From Prosthecobacter debontii (GTDB taxonomy: Bacteria; Verrucomicrobiota; Verrucomicrobiia; Chthoniobacterales; Chthoniobacteraceae): DNA of 64,000 nt. Position numbers and translations under genes: made by a program. Shown here piece after piece: positions 25,764 through 34,873 of the stretch. The stretch is from NCBI GenBank assembly GCA_945861385.1, contig CAMAUI010000005.1, positions 1 through 64,000 of the forward strand, in the 5' to 3' direction. The notes beneath the pieces are model-generated. The model was not told the DNA's origin. It made no database searches and was given only the letters and a program-made list of their open reading frames with translations. Each line of letters begins with the position of its first letter. The stretch's first letter is position 1.

Positions 25764-28068
25764 TGCTCCTGCCCGTCCCGGGATCGCGCGCGGTGAGCTG
25801 ATGATCGCCCTCCACGGCGACGGCGAACGGCTTCCCGGACTGGTCGCGCATTTTCAAAGTGGACGATTCCCAGACCACCCCCTCCGCTCCGCCCGCGACG
25901 AGCGGCACCAGCGCGCTCGTGGGGACATCGGGATCAATGAGGAACGTCGAGCCGGGCTGCGGCGAGACAAGGTGCAGGGCGCCGCGCGAAACGGTGACAC
26001 GGCCCGCGAGATGGTTGTCGCCGCTCGCCGCCCATTGCGCGAATTCCGGGCCGAGGATCATGCGCCCATGCTCATCCCGGTCTGCCGGCGATTCAAACGC
26101 AGCCACGCTTGAGGCGGAAAATTTTTCCCGGATGGAGCCGGCGCGCGGGCCGGCGGGACGTTTGCCCGTGAGGACATCAATCTCGCATTCGACGATCTCC
26201 GCGGGACGCTCAAACCACGAGGTGCCGAAACGGCGGCGCATGTAGCTCATCACGTCGTGCATGATCGGCGCGGCGCCCGTGACGCCGGAAACCTCGCGCA
26301 TCGGCGAGCCGTCAAAATTTCCAACCCAAACGCCGACCGTGAACTCCGGCGTGAAGCCGAGCGCCCAGTTGTCGCGAAAATCCGTGCTCGTACCGGTCTT
26401 GCACGCGACCGGGAAATCGAATCGCAGTTTCGAGTTCACGCCGAACGCACCGGCACGGGCGGCATTGTCGGCCAGGATGTCGGCGAGAAGCCAGTAGTTC
26501 GCCCGCCCGGATTCCGGGGCGGGAATGCCGGGGCCGGGCGGCGCATTTTTCAGCAGGCGCACGGGCTTCCATCCGCCGCCTCGCGCGAGCGTGGCAAAGA
26601 TGTTTGCGAGTTCGACGAGCCGCACCTCGGCGTTGCCGATGGTCAGGCCGAGCCCGTATTCCTCCGCATCGCGTGGCAGCGTCGTGATGCCCCACGCGCG
26701 AAGCCGCTGCTGCAAAGGAGCGGCACCGCCGATGGACTGGAGCAGCCTGACCGCCGGGATGTTAAGCGAGCAGGCGAGCGCCTCGCGCAGGCGAACGGGG
26801 CCCTGGCAATGACGGTGGTAATTTTCCGGACGGTACGGGCCGCCCGGCGTCACAAATTCCGTGGGCACGTCGGCGAGGATGGTCGCGGGTGTCATGCCCA
26901 CCTCCAGCGCGAGAAGAAACGTGACCGGCTTTATCGTGGAGCCGGCGGAACGCGGCTGCGTCGCCCCGTTCACCATGCCGCTGCCGGGCGCGAAGTAATC
27001 CTGCGATCCCACGAGGCCGAGAATTTCGCCCGTGCGATTGTCCAGCACCACGGCTGCGGCATCGTGGACATTTTGCGCGCGGAGCCGGGAAAGATTTTCC
27101 ACGATTGATGCCTCGATGAATTGATTCAGTCCGAGGTCGAGCGTCGTCGCCAGTGTGCCTTGCGAACGCTGCCGCGCGCCTGCCGCCTGCGCGCCGATGA
27201 TTCTGCCGTCGCGTTCGCGCTCGGCATCAAGGTGCTGCAACACGAGGTCGGCAAAATGCGGCGCGTTGAATTCGCGGCCCTGCTTCACGTAGCGCAGCGG
27301 CTCGGCGGCCGCGCGCTCGTGCTGCTCCGCACTCAGCCAGCCATTGTCGCGCATCCGCCGGAGGATTGTCTCCTGGCGCGCCTTCGCCCCGCGCGGATTG
27401 ATGTGCGGATTGATGCGCGAGGGATTCCACGGCAGCCCCGCAAGCAGCGCGGCCTCGGCGTCGCTCAGATCACCCAGCGGCTTGCCGAAATAGTAGCTGG
27501 CCGCGGCGGCGATCCCGTAGTTGAGGTTCCCGAAATCGAGCCGGTTGAGATACGCGGTGAGAATGTCCTCCTTGCTCCAGAGCTGCTCGAGCCGAATCGC
27601 CGTCGCCATTTCCACGAGCTTCGTCCGCATCGTCCGCTCGCGCGGTGCCGCGAGCTTGATGAGCTGCTGCGAAATGGTGGACGCGCCCGAGAGCACCCTG
27701 CCCTCCCGCGCCGCCGCCGCAGTCGCGCGAGCCGTCGCCAGCCAGTCCACGCCGCCGTGGGAAAAGAAACGCTTGTCCTCCGCGGCGAGCATGGCGTGGA
27801 CGATGTTCCGCGGGATCTCAGTGGAGGCGACCTCGCGCTGGAACCGGCCGCCGGCGCCCGTCTCACGGAGCGTGCGTCCGTTGCGATCGGTGAGTTCGAG
27901 AGATTCCGGCGGCTTCACAAGCAAGGCGGCGGGAAGCGGGATGAAGCGGATGCCGATGCACGCGGCGCAGAAAAGCAACACACACGCGAGAACTGCCCGC
28001 CTCAGCCTGCACCACAGACGCCCGCCACGCCGCCGGACGCCCTTGCTTTTTGAATCAACGGAAGTCAT
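25732..28068 (-). CDS. pbpC: Penicillin-binding protein 1C
   Basis: 778 residues from the ATG of MTSVDSKSKGVRRR. A cytoplasmic basic segment and one transmembrane helix (AVLACVLLFCAACIGIRFI) are followed by a GT51 glycosyltransferase domain (AAEDKRFFSHGGVDW with catalytic Glu, GASTISQQLIKLAAP, EAALLAGLPWNPSRINP). The transpeptidase domain has the SxxK serine in AGSTIKPVTF, SLN in ACSLNIPAV, and KTGTSTDFRDNWALGF. The C-terminal PBP1C-specific beta domain follows (FLIDPDVP to the end). It polymerises and may crosslink peptidoglycan, although E. coli PBP1C shows little penicillin binding. The 271-base gap to the porin gene holds both promoters. Confidence 0.95.
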   Translation of the reverse strand: MTSVDSKSKGVRRRGGRLWCRLRRAVLACVLLFCAACIGIRFIPLPAALLVKPPESLELTDRNGRTLRETGAGGRFQREVASTEIPRNIVHAMLAAEDKRFFSHGGVDWLATARATAAAAREGRVLSGASTISQQLIKLAAPRERTMRTKLVEMATAIRLEQLWSKEDILTAYLNRLDFGNLNYGIAAAASYYFGKPLGDLSDAEAALLAGLPWNPSRINPHINPRGAKARQETILRRMRDNGWLSAEQHERAAAEPLRYVKQGREFNAPHFADLVLQHLDAERERDGRIIGAQAAGARQRSQGTLATTLDLGLNQFIEASIVENLSRLRAQNVHDAAAVVLDNRTGEILGLVGSQDYFAPGSGMVNGATQPRSAGSTIKPVTFLLALEVGMTPATILADVPTEFVTPGGPYRPENYHRHCQGPVRLREALACSLNIPAVRLLQSIGGAAPLQQRLRAWGITTLPRDAEEYGLGLTIGNAEVRLVELANIFATLARGGGWKPVRLLKNAPPGPGIPAPESGRANYWLLADILADNAARAGAFGVNSKLRFDFPVACKTGTSTDFRDNWALGFTPEFTVGVWVGNFDGSPMREVSGVTGAAPIMHDVMSYMRRRFGTSWFERPAEIVECEIDVLTGKRPAGPRAGSIREKFSASSVAAFESPADRDEHGRMILGPEFAQWAASGDNHLAGRVTVSRGALHLVSPQPGSTFLIDPDVPTSALVPLVAGGAEGVVWESSTLKMRDQSGKPFAVAVEGDHQLTARDPGTGRSITTWIRVKGL

Positions 28069-28325
28069 CCCGCGAGAATTACCCCGGCGAGCATCGCCGG
28101 ACAAGGCGCGGACACAGATGGCTCTTTCGCTGCGATCACCGGCCTTGATCGTGCCCAGTTTCTTCCCCGCCGCGCGCCGGGTATGGCAGGGGACGATCCG
28201 TCCCACATTCGTTACACGGGTTTTGCATCCACACTACGTCCGTAATGATTTTGCCGTTCTGCCACACGTCCGTCTTTTGTCTGTCACATTTGCCTTCGAC
28301 TCTGCGCCTCATCGCAACACCAGCG

Positions 28326-28339
28326 ACACACAACACACA
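28326..28339 (+). promoter_or_regulatory. A/C-only translation leader of the porin gene
   Basis: The 14 bases directly before the porin ATG contain only A and C and no Shine-Dalgarno sequence. Similar G-free leaders precede the lipoprotein gene (29778-29793) and the rhodanese gene (40132-40165, opposite strand). Such unstructured leaders probably rely on ribosomal protein S1-type recruitment; that is inference. Confidence 0.55.
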
Positions 28340-29479
28340 ATGAACCACACCATACTCAAAACCACACTCATCGCGGCGCTCGCCGCCAACACCTACGCCG
28401 GCAACACCGCCGCTCCCGCAAAGAGCGTGAAGAAGGAGGAGTCCATTTACGACAAGCTCTGGTCCTACCCGGTGCTCTACAAAAACAAGGACGCGGATTT
28501 ACTCAACGAATTGCGGTTCACCGGACGCGCGCAGTTCGACGTGTTCTCACTCGATAGCGGGCTCGGGGCCGAGCAGGACTGGCTCGTCCGCCGTCTGCGC
28601 GGGGGCATCAAGGCGAAGATGTTTAAAAAACTCACGCTGCACGTTGAGGGCGACTTCTCGCCGCAGGATCCCACGCCATTCTACAGCAGGCTCACGGACG
28701 CCTATCTCGCGTGGGAATTTGACAAGGCCCTCGTGCTCAAAGTGGGCAAGCAGTCCGCGTCGTTCACGCTCGACGGCGCCACGTCGTCGAAGGAACTCAT
28801 CACGATGGATCGCAGCAATCTGGCGAACAACCTGTGGTTCACGACTGAGTACGTCAGCGGAGTGAGCATCAGCGGCACGAAGAACAACTGGGAATATGAG
28901 CTCGGATTCTTCTCGGGCGGGACGGACACGCCGGAGTTCGGCAACTTCGACGAAGGCCACTTCCTCATCGCGAGCCTCGGCTACGATTTCGCCGACATGA
29001 TCGGCGCGAAGAAGGCGCTGCTCCGCGGCGACTACGTCTATAACGACCGCAATGCCGAGAGCAATGCGACGCGCTCCTTCGAGCATATCGGCTCCATCAA
29101 TTTCCAGCTCGATCAGGGCACGTGGGGCGTATCCACCGATATGAGCTACGGCAGCGGCTACGGCAGCCAGGGTGATGTGTTCGGGTTCCTCGTGATGCCG
29201 TTTTACAACATCACGGACAAACTTCAGATCGTCGCCCGCTACACGTATTTGGAGGGCGACACCGACAACAGCCTCCGCTTTTCACGTTACGAAAGCTTCG
29301 CCACCAGCGGGCGCGGCGACGAGTACCAGGAGATCTACGCGGGGCTGAACTACTACCTCTACGGCCACAAGCTGAAGCTCCAGACGGGTTTCACCTATGC
29401 GATGATGGAGGATGCCGCGAATGACGGCGGGAATTACGACGGCTGGTCGTGGACAACCGGCCTCCGGATCAGTTGGTAG
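28340..29479 (+). CDS. Outer-membrane porin, phosphate-selective OprO/OprP-like
   Basis: 379 residues with a signal peptide (ILKTTLIAALAANTYA). The mature protein shows alternating beta-strand patterns with glycine/aromatic turns and the OprO/P-type opening: KNKDADLLNELRFTGRAQFDVF, LVRRLRGGIKAKMF, HVEGDFSPQDP, AYLAWEFDKALVLKVGKQ, and it ends in an aromatic residue (RISW) as outer-membrane barrels do. The phosphate or pyrophosphate selectivity of the family rests on lysine rings that I cannot place here. The gene has its own strong terminator at 29513. Confidence 0.9.
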   Translation: MNHTILKTTLIAALAANTYAGNTAAPAKSVKKEESIYDKLWSYPVLYKNKDADLLNELRFTGRAQFDVFSLDSGLGAEQDWLVRRLRGGIKAKMFKKLTLHVEGDFSPQDPTPFYSRLTDAYLAWEFDKALVLKVGKQSASFTLDGATSSKELITMDRSNLANNLWFTTEYVSGVSISGTKNNWEYELGFFSGGTDTPEFGNFDEGHFLIASLGYDFADMIGAKKALLRGDYVYNDRNAESNATRSFEHIGSINFQLDQGTWGVSTDMSYGSGYGSQGDVFGFLVMPFYNITDKLQIVARYTYLEGDTDNSLRFSRYESFATSGRGDEYQEIYAGLNYYLYGHKLKLQTGFTYAMMEDAANDGGNYDGWSWTTGLRISW

Positions 29480-29512
29480 CAGACGCTTCACCGAATGGTG
29501 GTGTTTGGTCTC

Positions 29513-29549
29513 AACGGCCCGCCGCGAAAGCGGCGGGCCGTTCTTTTTT
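29513..29549 (+). terminator. Rho-independent terminator after the porin gene
   Basis: Twelve perfectly paired bases (AACGGCCCGCCG with CGGCGGGCCGTT) plus a C-G closing pair around a GAAA tetraloop, followed by CTTTTTT. It lies 33 bases past the porin stop and isolates the gene from the lipoprotein downstream. Confidence 0.95.
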
Positions 29550-29777
29550 CCCCTGCCAGCCATCCCGCGCGCAGGCACCCAGGGCGGCGAATTGGAAAAC
29601 TTGCGGGCGTCCGCGATCGGCACTTTGCTCAGGAGCGAGAAGCGTTATCCACCGGCGCAAGTACGGATTCGGATGGGAGCGGATGGAAAGTACGGAGGCG
29701 GGGCGGAAAATTCTGGCCTTGTCATCAAGCATTCAACCGGGTGAGGTTTCGCTGGCAACGATCAAACCGCCAGAACT

Positions 29778-29793
29778 CCAACCAACACACCAC
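29778..29793 (+). promoter_or_regulatory. A/C-only translation leader of the lipoprotein gene
   Basis: Sixteen bases made only of A and C end one base before the ATG; no Shine-Dalgarno sequence is present. It resembles the leader of the porin gene at 28326. Confidence 0.5.
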
Positions 29794-29794
29794 T

Positions 29795-30313
29795 ATGAAA
29801 CCAATCCACACACTCCCTGTACTCATCCTCGCCGGAAGCCTCGCCTTCACCGGCTGCGACAACAAACCCACAGTTGCGGACGGCCCGGGCAAGCCCGCGG
29901 CGCAAGTGAGCGAAGCCGACGCGATCGCGAATTTTAAAAAGGAGGTCGAGGGCATCGTGAAATGGGAGGAGGACTCCAAAAAAACCACGCCCCCGAATGA
30001 TCCCGCAGCCGGGATGGCCATGATGACCGCGATGATCGCGAAGTTTCAGGCTGTCAGCACCAATGGCCTTCCCGCGGATCTCAAAGGACCATGGGGGGAG
30101 TTCACGGGTGTCCTCGGTGAATTGGGCACGCTCGTGAAGGGCATGCCAAAGATTTCCAAGGACAAACCGGACGATGGCATGAAGGCGATGATGGAAATGC
30201 TCCCGAAAATGATGGAGCTTCAGACCAAGGTGGAACCCATCGTGAAGAAGCTCAGCGAAGTCGGGAAGAAGTACGGACTCGACGCGCTGGATAAAGTCGG
30301 CCCCGGAAAATAG
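29795..30313 (+). CDS. Lipoprotein of unknown function
   Basis: 172 residues with a type II signal peptide ending in the lipobox LAFTGC (Cys about residue 20), which would be lipidated. The mature part is helical and charged, with runs rich in methionine (AAGMAMMTAMIAKF and MMEMLPKMMELQ) and no recognisable domain. It sits between two strong terminators, so it is expressed from its own promoter. It probably lies in the periplasm attached to a membrane; nothing points to a partner. Confidence 0.8.
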   Translation: MKPIHTLPVLILAGSLAFTGCDNKPTVADGPGKPAAQVSEADAIANFKKEVEGIVKWEEDSKKTTPPNDPAAGMAMMTAMIAKFQAVSTNGLPADLKGPWGEFTGVLGELGTLVKGMPKISKDKPDDGMKAMMEMLPKMMELQTKVEPIVKKLSEVGKKYGLDALDKVGPGK

Positions 30314-30331
30314 GCACACTTTCCATCCAAC

Positions 30332-30371
30332 ACCGCCGCCGTCTGGAATTCCGGACGGCGGCGGTTTTTTG
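30332..30371 (+). terminator. Rho-independent terminator after the lipoprotein gene
   Basis: Twelve perfectly paired bases (ACCGCCGCCGTC with GACGGCGGCGGT) extended by a T-G wobble and a GG/CC step around AATT, followed by a T-run. It begins 18 bases after the lipoprotein stop. Confidence 0.94.
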
Positions 30372-30475
30372 TACCCGCAGGTTTTCGACAATGGGAGTGC
30401 TTGATGATGCGGTACATTCGCCAGGCAAAAACCTCCACCCTTGCCGTCTGGATTCCGCCCGGATATTTTCCTCGC

Positions 30476-32116
30476 ATGCCAGCCGCACCATTCGTCCTCG
30501 CGCAAAGTTCCATTCCGCTCCCTTTCCTGCCGCAGATGGCCAATCGCCACGGCCTCATCTCCGGAGCGACGGGCACGGGAAAAACCGTGAGCTTGCGTGT
30601 GATGGCGGAGCGATTCTCGCAACTTGGAGTGCCGGTATTCCTTGCGGACGTGAAGGGCGATCTCGGTGGGCTTGCGAAGCCCGGCGGCTTGCATCCAAAG
30701 GTGCAGGAGCGTGCCAGGCAGTTGGGGATTGTTTTGCAGCCGACGGGATTTCCGGTGGTGTTTTGGGATGTGTTTGGAAAGGCCGGGCATCCCGTGCGCG
30801 CGACCATTTCAGACATGGGGCCTCTGGTGCTTTCGCGGCTGCTGAATTTGAATGAGACCCAGGAGGGCGTGCTCAATGTCGTCTTCCATATCGCCGACCA
30901 GGAAGGACTGCTGCTGCTCGATTTGAAGGATTTGCAGGCGATGCTCCAGAACGTGGCCCAGAACGCCGGGGATTACACGGTGAAGTTTGGGAATGTCACC
31001 GCCGCGACCGTGGGAACCATCCAGCGGGCGCTCCTCATGCTCGAACGCGAGGGCGGCTCGCAGTTCTTCGGCGAGCCGGCGCTGAAGCTCGAGGATCTCA
31101 TCCAGGCGGACCCGGACGGGCGGGGCGCGATCAATATCCTCGATGCCTCGCAACTCATGGCTGCGCCGAGGACGTATGCTGCATTCATGCTCTGGATGCT
31201 CAGCGAATTGTTTGAGCGACTGCCCGAGGTGGGCGATGTCGAAAAGCCAAAACTCGTGTTCTTTTTTGACGAGGCGCATCTGCTTTTTGGGGATCTGCCC
31301 CCGGCGATGCAGGAAAAAGTGGAGCAGGTCGTCCGCCTCATCCGGAGCAAGGGCGTCGGCATTTATTTCATCTCGCAAAACCCGCTCGATATTCCGGATG
31401 CGGTGCTCGGCCAGCTCGGCAATCGTGTCCAGCACGCGTTGCGCGCTTTTACTCCGCGCGATCAAAAGGCCGTGAAGGCCGCTGCGGAAACATTTCGCGC
31501 AAATCCGAGCATTGATGTCGAAAAGGTCATCGGCGAACTCGGGGTCGGGGAGGCGCTCGTGTCCTTGCTAGATGCGAAAGGCACGCCAGGGATCGTCGAG
31601 CGCGCGTTCATCGTGCCCCCTGTGAGCGACCTCGCGCCCTTAAGTGACGAGGAGCGGACGATCCTCATCGAGGGCAGCGTGTTCGCCGGCGTGTACGACC
31701 AGACTGTTGACCGGGAAAGCGCGTATGAAATCCTGCATGGCAGACCGGCGCCGACTGCATCCACTGCATCCGCGGCAGGCCCGTATGATGCGATCGCAGC
31801 CGCCCGCGCACGTGCCGCGGCGAGGCAGCAAGGGCCCGTGGCAGGGACGGCCCCCGCCCCAGTCGCGGCACCGTCACTCACTTTCCGCGAGCAGATGCAG
31901 CAGGCGGAGGCGGATGCGCGACTCGCCAAGTTGCGAGCCGAGGCCGCCGAGAGGGAGGCGAAGGCCCGCGCCGCGGATGCCCTGGCGCAGAAGCGGACGG
32001 AGAAGCCGGGTATTGTCGGAAAAATGATGGAGAGCGCGGCCCGCGGCGCGATGAATCAGGCAGCGCGCAGCTTGATGCGGGGAGTTCTCGGGAGCATCTT
32101 CGGCGGGCGGCGCTGA
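30476..32116 (+). CDS. HerA/DUF853-type ATPase (YjgR-like)
   Basis: 546 residues from the ATG of [12 protein letters not shown]. It is a VirB4/HerA-type P-loop ATPase: the Walker A motif [11 protein letters not shown] lies near residue 30, [12 protein letters not shown] follows, Walker B is [12 protein letters not shown] (about residue 263), and [16 protein letters not shown] with [17 protein letters not shown] forms the sensor/arginine region. The C-terminal 150 residues are Ala/Pro-rich and then a charged coiled-coil with a hydrophobic end. The biochemical role of this DUF853 branch is not settled; it is not paired here with a NurA nuclease. The neighbour ybaB is convergent. Confidence 0.85.
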   Translation: MPAAPFVLAQSSIPLPFLPQMANRHGLISGATGTGKTVSLRVMAERFSQLGVPVFLADVKGDLGGLAKPGGLHPKVQERARQLGIVLQPTGFPVVFWDVFGKAGHPVRATISDMGPLVLSRLLNLNETQEGVLNVVFHIADQEGLLLLDLKDLQAMLQNVAQNAGDYTVKFGNVTAATVGTIQRALLMLEREGGSQFFGEPALKLEDLIQADPDGRGAINILDASQLMAAPRTYAAFMLWMLSELFERLPEVGDVEKPKLVFFFDEAHLLFGDLPPAMQEKVEQVVRLIRSKGVGIYFISQNPLDIPDAVLGQLGNRVQHALRAFTPRDQKAVKAAAETFRANPSIDVEKVIGELGVGEALVSLLDAKGTPGIVERAFIVPPVSDLAPLSDEERTILIEGSVFAGVYDQTVDRESAYEILHGRPAPTASTASAAGPYDAIAAARARAAARQQGPVAGTAPAPVAAPSLTFREQMQQAEADARLAKLRAEAAEREAKARAADALAQKRTEKPGIVGKMMESAARGAMNQAARSLMRGVLGSIFGGRR

Positions 32117-32135
32117 ACCGCCGACGCGCGAGGGA

Positions 32136-32450
32136 TCAGAATCCCATTCCCGGCGGCAGGCCCATGCCTCCGGAGACCTTGCCCATTTCCGCCTGCATGA
32201 TTGCGCGGCCTTCGGCGATGGCCTTTTGCACGCCGGTGAGAATGAGGTCCTCGAGCATCTCGACATCGTTGGGGTCCACCACGTCCTTGCTAATCTTGAT
32301 GCCGAGGATGTCCCCGGCACCCGTGGCCTTGACGGTGATTTTCCCGCCACCAGCGGTCACTTCGAATTCGCGCGCGGCGATTTCCTCCTGCGCCTCCTGC
32401 ATTTTGGCCTGCATCTGCTGGGCCTGCTTGAGCATTTTCTGGATGTTCAT
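32136..32450 (-). CDS. ybaB: YbaB/EbfC nucleoid-associated protein
   Basis: 104 residues from the ATG of MNIQKMLKQAQQMQ, the classic YbaB start. It is a small dimeric DNA-binding protein: the helical KMQEAQEEIAA and FEVTAGGGKITVKATG strands are diagnostic, and the C-terminus is Met/Gly-rich (GGMGLPPGMGF). In many bacteria it lies beside dnaX and recR, which are absent here. It starts 20 bases after the CYTH gene ends on the same strand, so the two may be co-transcribed. Confidence 0.93.
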   Translation of the reverse strand: MNIQKMLKQAQQMQAKMQEAQEEIAAREFEVTAGGGKITVKATGAGDILGIKISKDVVDPNDVEMLEDLILTGVQKAIAEGRAIMQAEMGKVSGGMGLPPGMGF

Positions 32451-32470
32451 AAATCGTGTGTGTGCGGGGC

Positions 32471-33004
32471 CTACGGTCCGCAGTGTGCGGTGATGAGGTC
32501 CACGTAGGCGCACTCAATCAGGTCTTCATCGCGGATGTCGAGGGCGTTGCGGATTTCCCCGGCGATCCGCTCGCCTTCCTCCGGCAGTTGCTCCTGCCGC
32601 AGCACGACCTCGAGTTCCACGTAGTGCCCGAGGCCCTTCACTTCATCGAGGTGGATGCGCGAATGGCCGCCGAATTTGTCGCACAGGAAAAGCCAGCGGC
32701 GCTTGCGGACCTCGCCGCTGATGCCGAGCGCGCGGGCGAGCGTATCGCGGAGCGACTCGGGCGTGTCGGTGTGCGTGACGGTGTAGGCGCTGAGCTTGGG
32801 CCCTGGCTGGTCGGGGCGCTGGTAGAAGATGAGTTCGCCACGATCGTGGGTGATCTGCCGGAGCTTCAGGCGGCCCGATGGGATGGTGAAAAATGTGTCC
32901 CACTGCTCGATCAATGCCGCCGCGGCTCCGCTGAGTTTCTCGGCTGCTGCGAGGAGGCGCTGCCATTCACGGGCGGTGGCCTTGATCTCAATGTTCTCGG
33001 GCAT
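32471..33004 (-). CDS. CYTH-domain protein (class IV adenylate cyclase/triphosphatase-like)
   Basis: 177 residues. The N-terminal strand NIEIKATAREW is the CYTH signature (the first Glu of the ExExK motif is Asn, as in many members of the adenylate-cyclase-like branch). LKLRQIT, ELIFYQRPDQPGPKLS, LDEVKGLGHYVELEVVL supply the basic and acidic residues of the tunnel. Family members hydrolyse inorganic or thiamine triphosphate or form cAMP; which applies here is unknown. Confidence 0.88.
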   Translation of the reverse strand: MPENIEIKATAREWQRLLAAAEKLSGAAAALIEQWDTFFTIPSGRLKLRQITHDRGELIFYQRPDQPGPKLSAYTVTHTDTPESLRDTLARALGISGEVRKRRWLFLCDKFGGHSRIHLDEVKGLGHYVELEVVLRQEQLPEEGERIAGEIRNALDIRDEDLIECAYVDLITAHCGP

Positions 33005-33055
33005 GGCGCGAGCATGTCCTAAACACAGGCTGTCGTAAAGCGCCGCCGCGCATTT

Positions 33056-34057
33056 TTAGCGCCGGACGTGGCCGGAGACATTCCCGCCGGCCACGGCCTC
33101 GATCTCTGCGACGCCCGCGCGGTTCCAGTCGCCCGCGATCGTGTGCTTCCATACCGAGGCAGCGGCGGCGAACTCAATCGCAGCGCCCGGCTCGCTGCCG
33201 CGGAGCAGCGCAAAAATCAGGCCGGCGGTGAATGCGTCGCCAGTCCCGATGCGATCCACCGCGGCGAGTTCATAAGTGCGGGAAAAATGCGGGCCCGCCC
33301 CGGTGTGCAGCATCGCGCGAAAGGCCGGCATGCCCGCGCTTCCGCCCCGGCTGGTCATCGCCACGGTCTTGAATCCATGCCGCTTTGCGAGCGAAGCCGC
33401 CACCGCCGGGAGGCGCGCCGCGTCCTCCTCCTCCATCGTCGCGGCGCCGAGGATGGACACCGCTTCGTCCTCCCCGCACACGCAAACATCCACCAACTGC
33501 ATGAGCGGGGAAAGCACCTCCGCGGCGCGTGTCGCGGACCAGAGTTTGCCGCGGAAATTGATGTCGAAGCTGACGATCAACCCCCGCCGCTTCGCCGCCT
33601 CACACGCCTCGCGGCAGACCTCCGCGCACCGGCCGCCGAGCGCGGGCGTGATGCCGCTCCAGTGAAACCATTTTGCCCCCGCGAAGATCGCATCCCAGTC
33701 GAACATCCCCGGAGTGATCCCGGCAAACGCCGAGTTCGCGCGGTCGTAAAGCACGCTGGCCGGACGCACACCCGCGCCGTGCTCGATGAAATACAAGCCG
33801 ATCCGGCCCGCGGCCCTCGTGATGAACTGCGTGCCGACGGCCCTTGCCCGCAGTTGCTCCACGCAGCCGGCGCCGAGTTCGTTCTCCGGCAGCCGCGTGA
33901 CGAATTCCGTGCTCCGCCCGAACTGTGCCAGTTGCACGGCCACGTTCGCCTCCGCGCCTCCGTGGCAGACATCGAACTGCCGCGCGTCCTCGATGCGGAC
34001 GCCCGCGGGAGTGGTGAGACGCAGCATGATTTCTCCAAGGCAAACGACATCGGCCAT
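33056..34057 (-). CDS. PfkB-family sugar kinase, 2-keto-3-deoxygluconate kinase-like
   Basis: 333 residues from the ATG of MADVVCLGEIMLRLTTP. The PfkB features are CHGGAEANVAVQLAQFG, GGSAGM in the nucleotide site region, and the C-terminal signature DRIGTGDAFTAGLIFALL with the catalytic Asp. The opening 'GEIMLRLTTP' and 'FDINFRGKLW' resemble 2-dehydro-3-deoxygluconate kinases (KdgK), which phosphorylate KDG for cleavage to pyruvate and glyceraldehyde-3-phosphate. Ribokinase- or fructokinase-like activity cannot be excluded. No KDPG aldolase lies nearby. Confidence 0.8.
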   Translation of the reverse strand: MADVVCLGEIMLRLTTPAGVRIEDARQFDVCHGGAEANVAVQLAQFGRSTEFVTRLPENELGAGCVEQLRARAVGTQFITRAAGRIGLYFIEHGAGVRPASVLYDRANSAFAGITPGMFDWDAIFAGAKWFHWSGITPALGGRCAEVCREACEAAKRRGLIVSFDINFRGKLWSATRAAEVLSPLMQLVDVCVCGEDEAVSILGAATMEEEDAARLPAVAASLAKRHGFKTVAMTSRGGSAGMPAFRAMLHTGAGPHFSRTYELAAVDRIGTGDAFTAGLIFALLRGSEPGAAIEFAAAASVWKHTIAGDWNRAGVAEIEAVAGGNVSGHVRR

Positions 34058-34102
34058 CGCGCGAGGATACCGCGGCAACGCCCGCTGACAAGCCGCGGCC
34101 CG

Positions 34103-34873
34103 TCACACAAAGCAAAGCGGCTCGCCGCCGGGCGGGAGCAGCCCGTGCGCCGCCAGCAGCGCCCGAAACACGGCGATCGCCTCGCGCTCCGCCACGCCCA
34201 CCTCGTAACGGATGCATCGCGTGAGATATTCCTCGCGGACATCCTCCGTCCCGAACGCCTCCGTGCGGATCAGCTCCGGGATTCGCGCGACCCCTTCGCG
34301 CTTCAAGCCGCGCAACGCCTCCGCCGCCCCGCGCCCGACTTGCGGACGCATCGCCCACACCGCGAAGACAAACGGCAGCCCCGTGCAGCGTTTCCATTCA
34401 GCGCCCAGATCGAGCACCGTCCATCCGTCGCGGGACTCCTCGTTCATCCGGAAATCAATCGCCTGGTTCCCGATGATGAGCCGCGCATCGCCCTCGCTGC
34501 CAAACTCCGGCCGCAGCCCGTGAAACTCCGCAAGTATCACGCGCAGCAGATTCGCCGAGGTCAGCGATGCCGGATCGAGTCCGACACGCCGCACATCACC
34601 AAGCTCCCCGCGATATGCGAGGATCACGCTGAAAACCGGCCCGTCGCACCCGACAGCCACGCCATCCGCGATGGAATACCCCGGGGTGCGCAGCGCCTCG
34701 AACACCGGCACCAGCGCGAGATCGAGTTCCCCCGTTGCGAGCCGGCGGGCGAGTTCGCTCGGGTGCTCGAAAATGACCGGCCCGTCGTAGGCGCAGATCA
34801 GCGGACGGGAGTTCAGGTACTTCACGCACCCGATCCTCAAATCCCGGAGAGCGGCCCAACGGTCGCTTTTCAC
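34103..34873 (-). CDS. mqnA: Chorismate dehydratase MqnA
   Basis: 256 residues from the GTG at 34873, which forms a GTGA overlap with the mqnE stop; an ATG at 34933 is possible but would create a 64-base overlap. The protein has the MqnA/MqnD periplasmic-binding-like fold: RIGCVKYLNSRPL at the N-terminus, DLALVPVFEAL, LIIGNQAIDF and WKRCTGLPFVFAVW. It converts chorismate to 3-[(1-carboxyvinyl)oxy]benzoate, the first step of the futalosine route to menaquinone. It is encoded next to mqnE, the second step. Confidence 0.93.
   Translation of the reverse strand: MKSDRWAALRDLRIGCVKYLNSRPLICAYDGPVIFEHPSELARRLATGELDLALVPVFEALRTPGYSIADGVAVGCDGPVFSVILAYRGELGDVRRVGLDPASLTSANLLRVILAEFHGLRPEFGSEGDARLIIGNQAIDFRMNEESRDGWTVLDLGAEWKRCTGLPFVFAVWAMRPQVGRGAAEALRGLKREGVARIPELIRTEAFGTEDVREEYLTRCIRYEVGVAEREAIAVFRALLAAHGLLPPGGEPLCFV

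Noticed and set aside
28281-28300. Possible Pho box (CTGTCAC) upstream of the OprO/P-like porin
   Set aside because: Only the first half-site fits; the second half at the proper spacing does not resemble CTGTCA.
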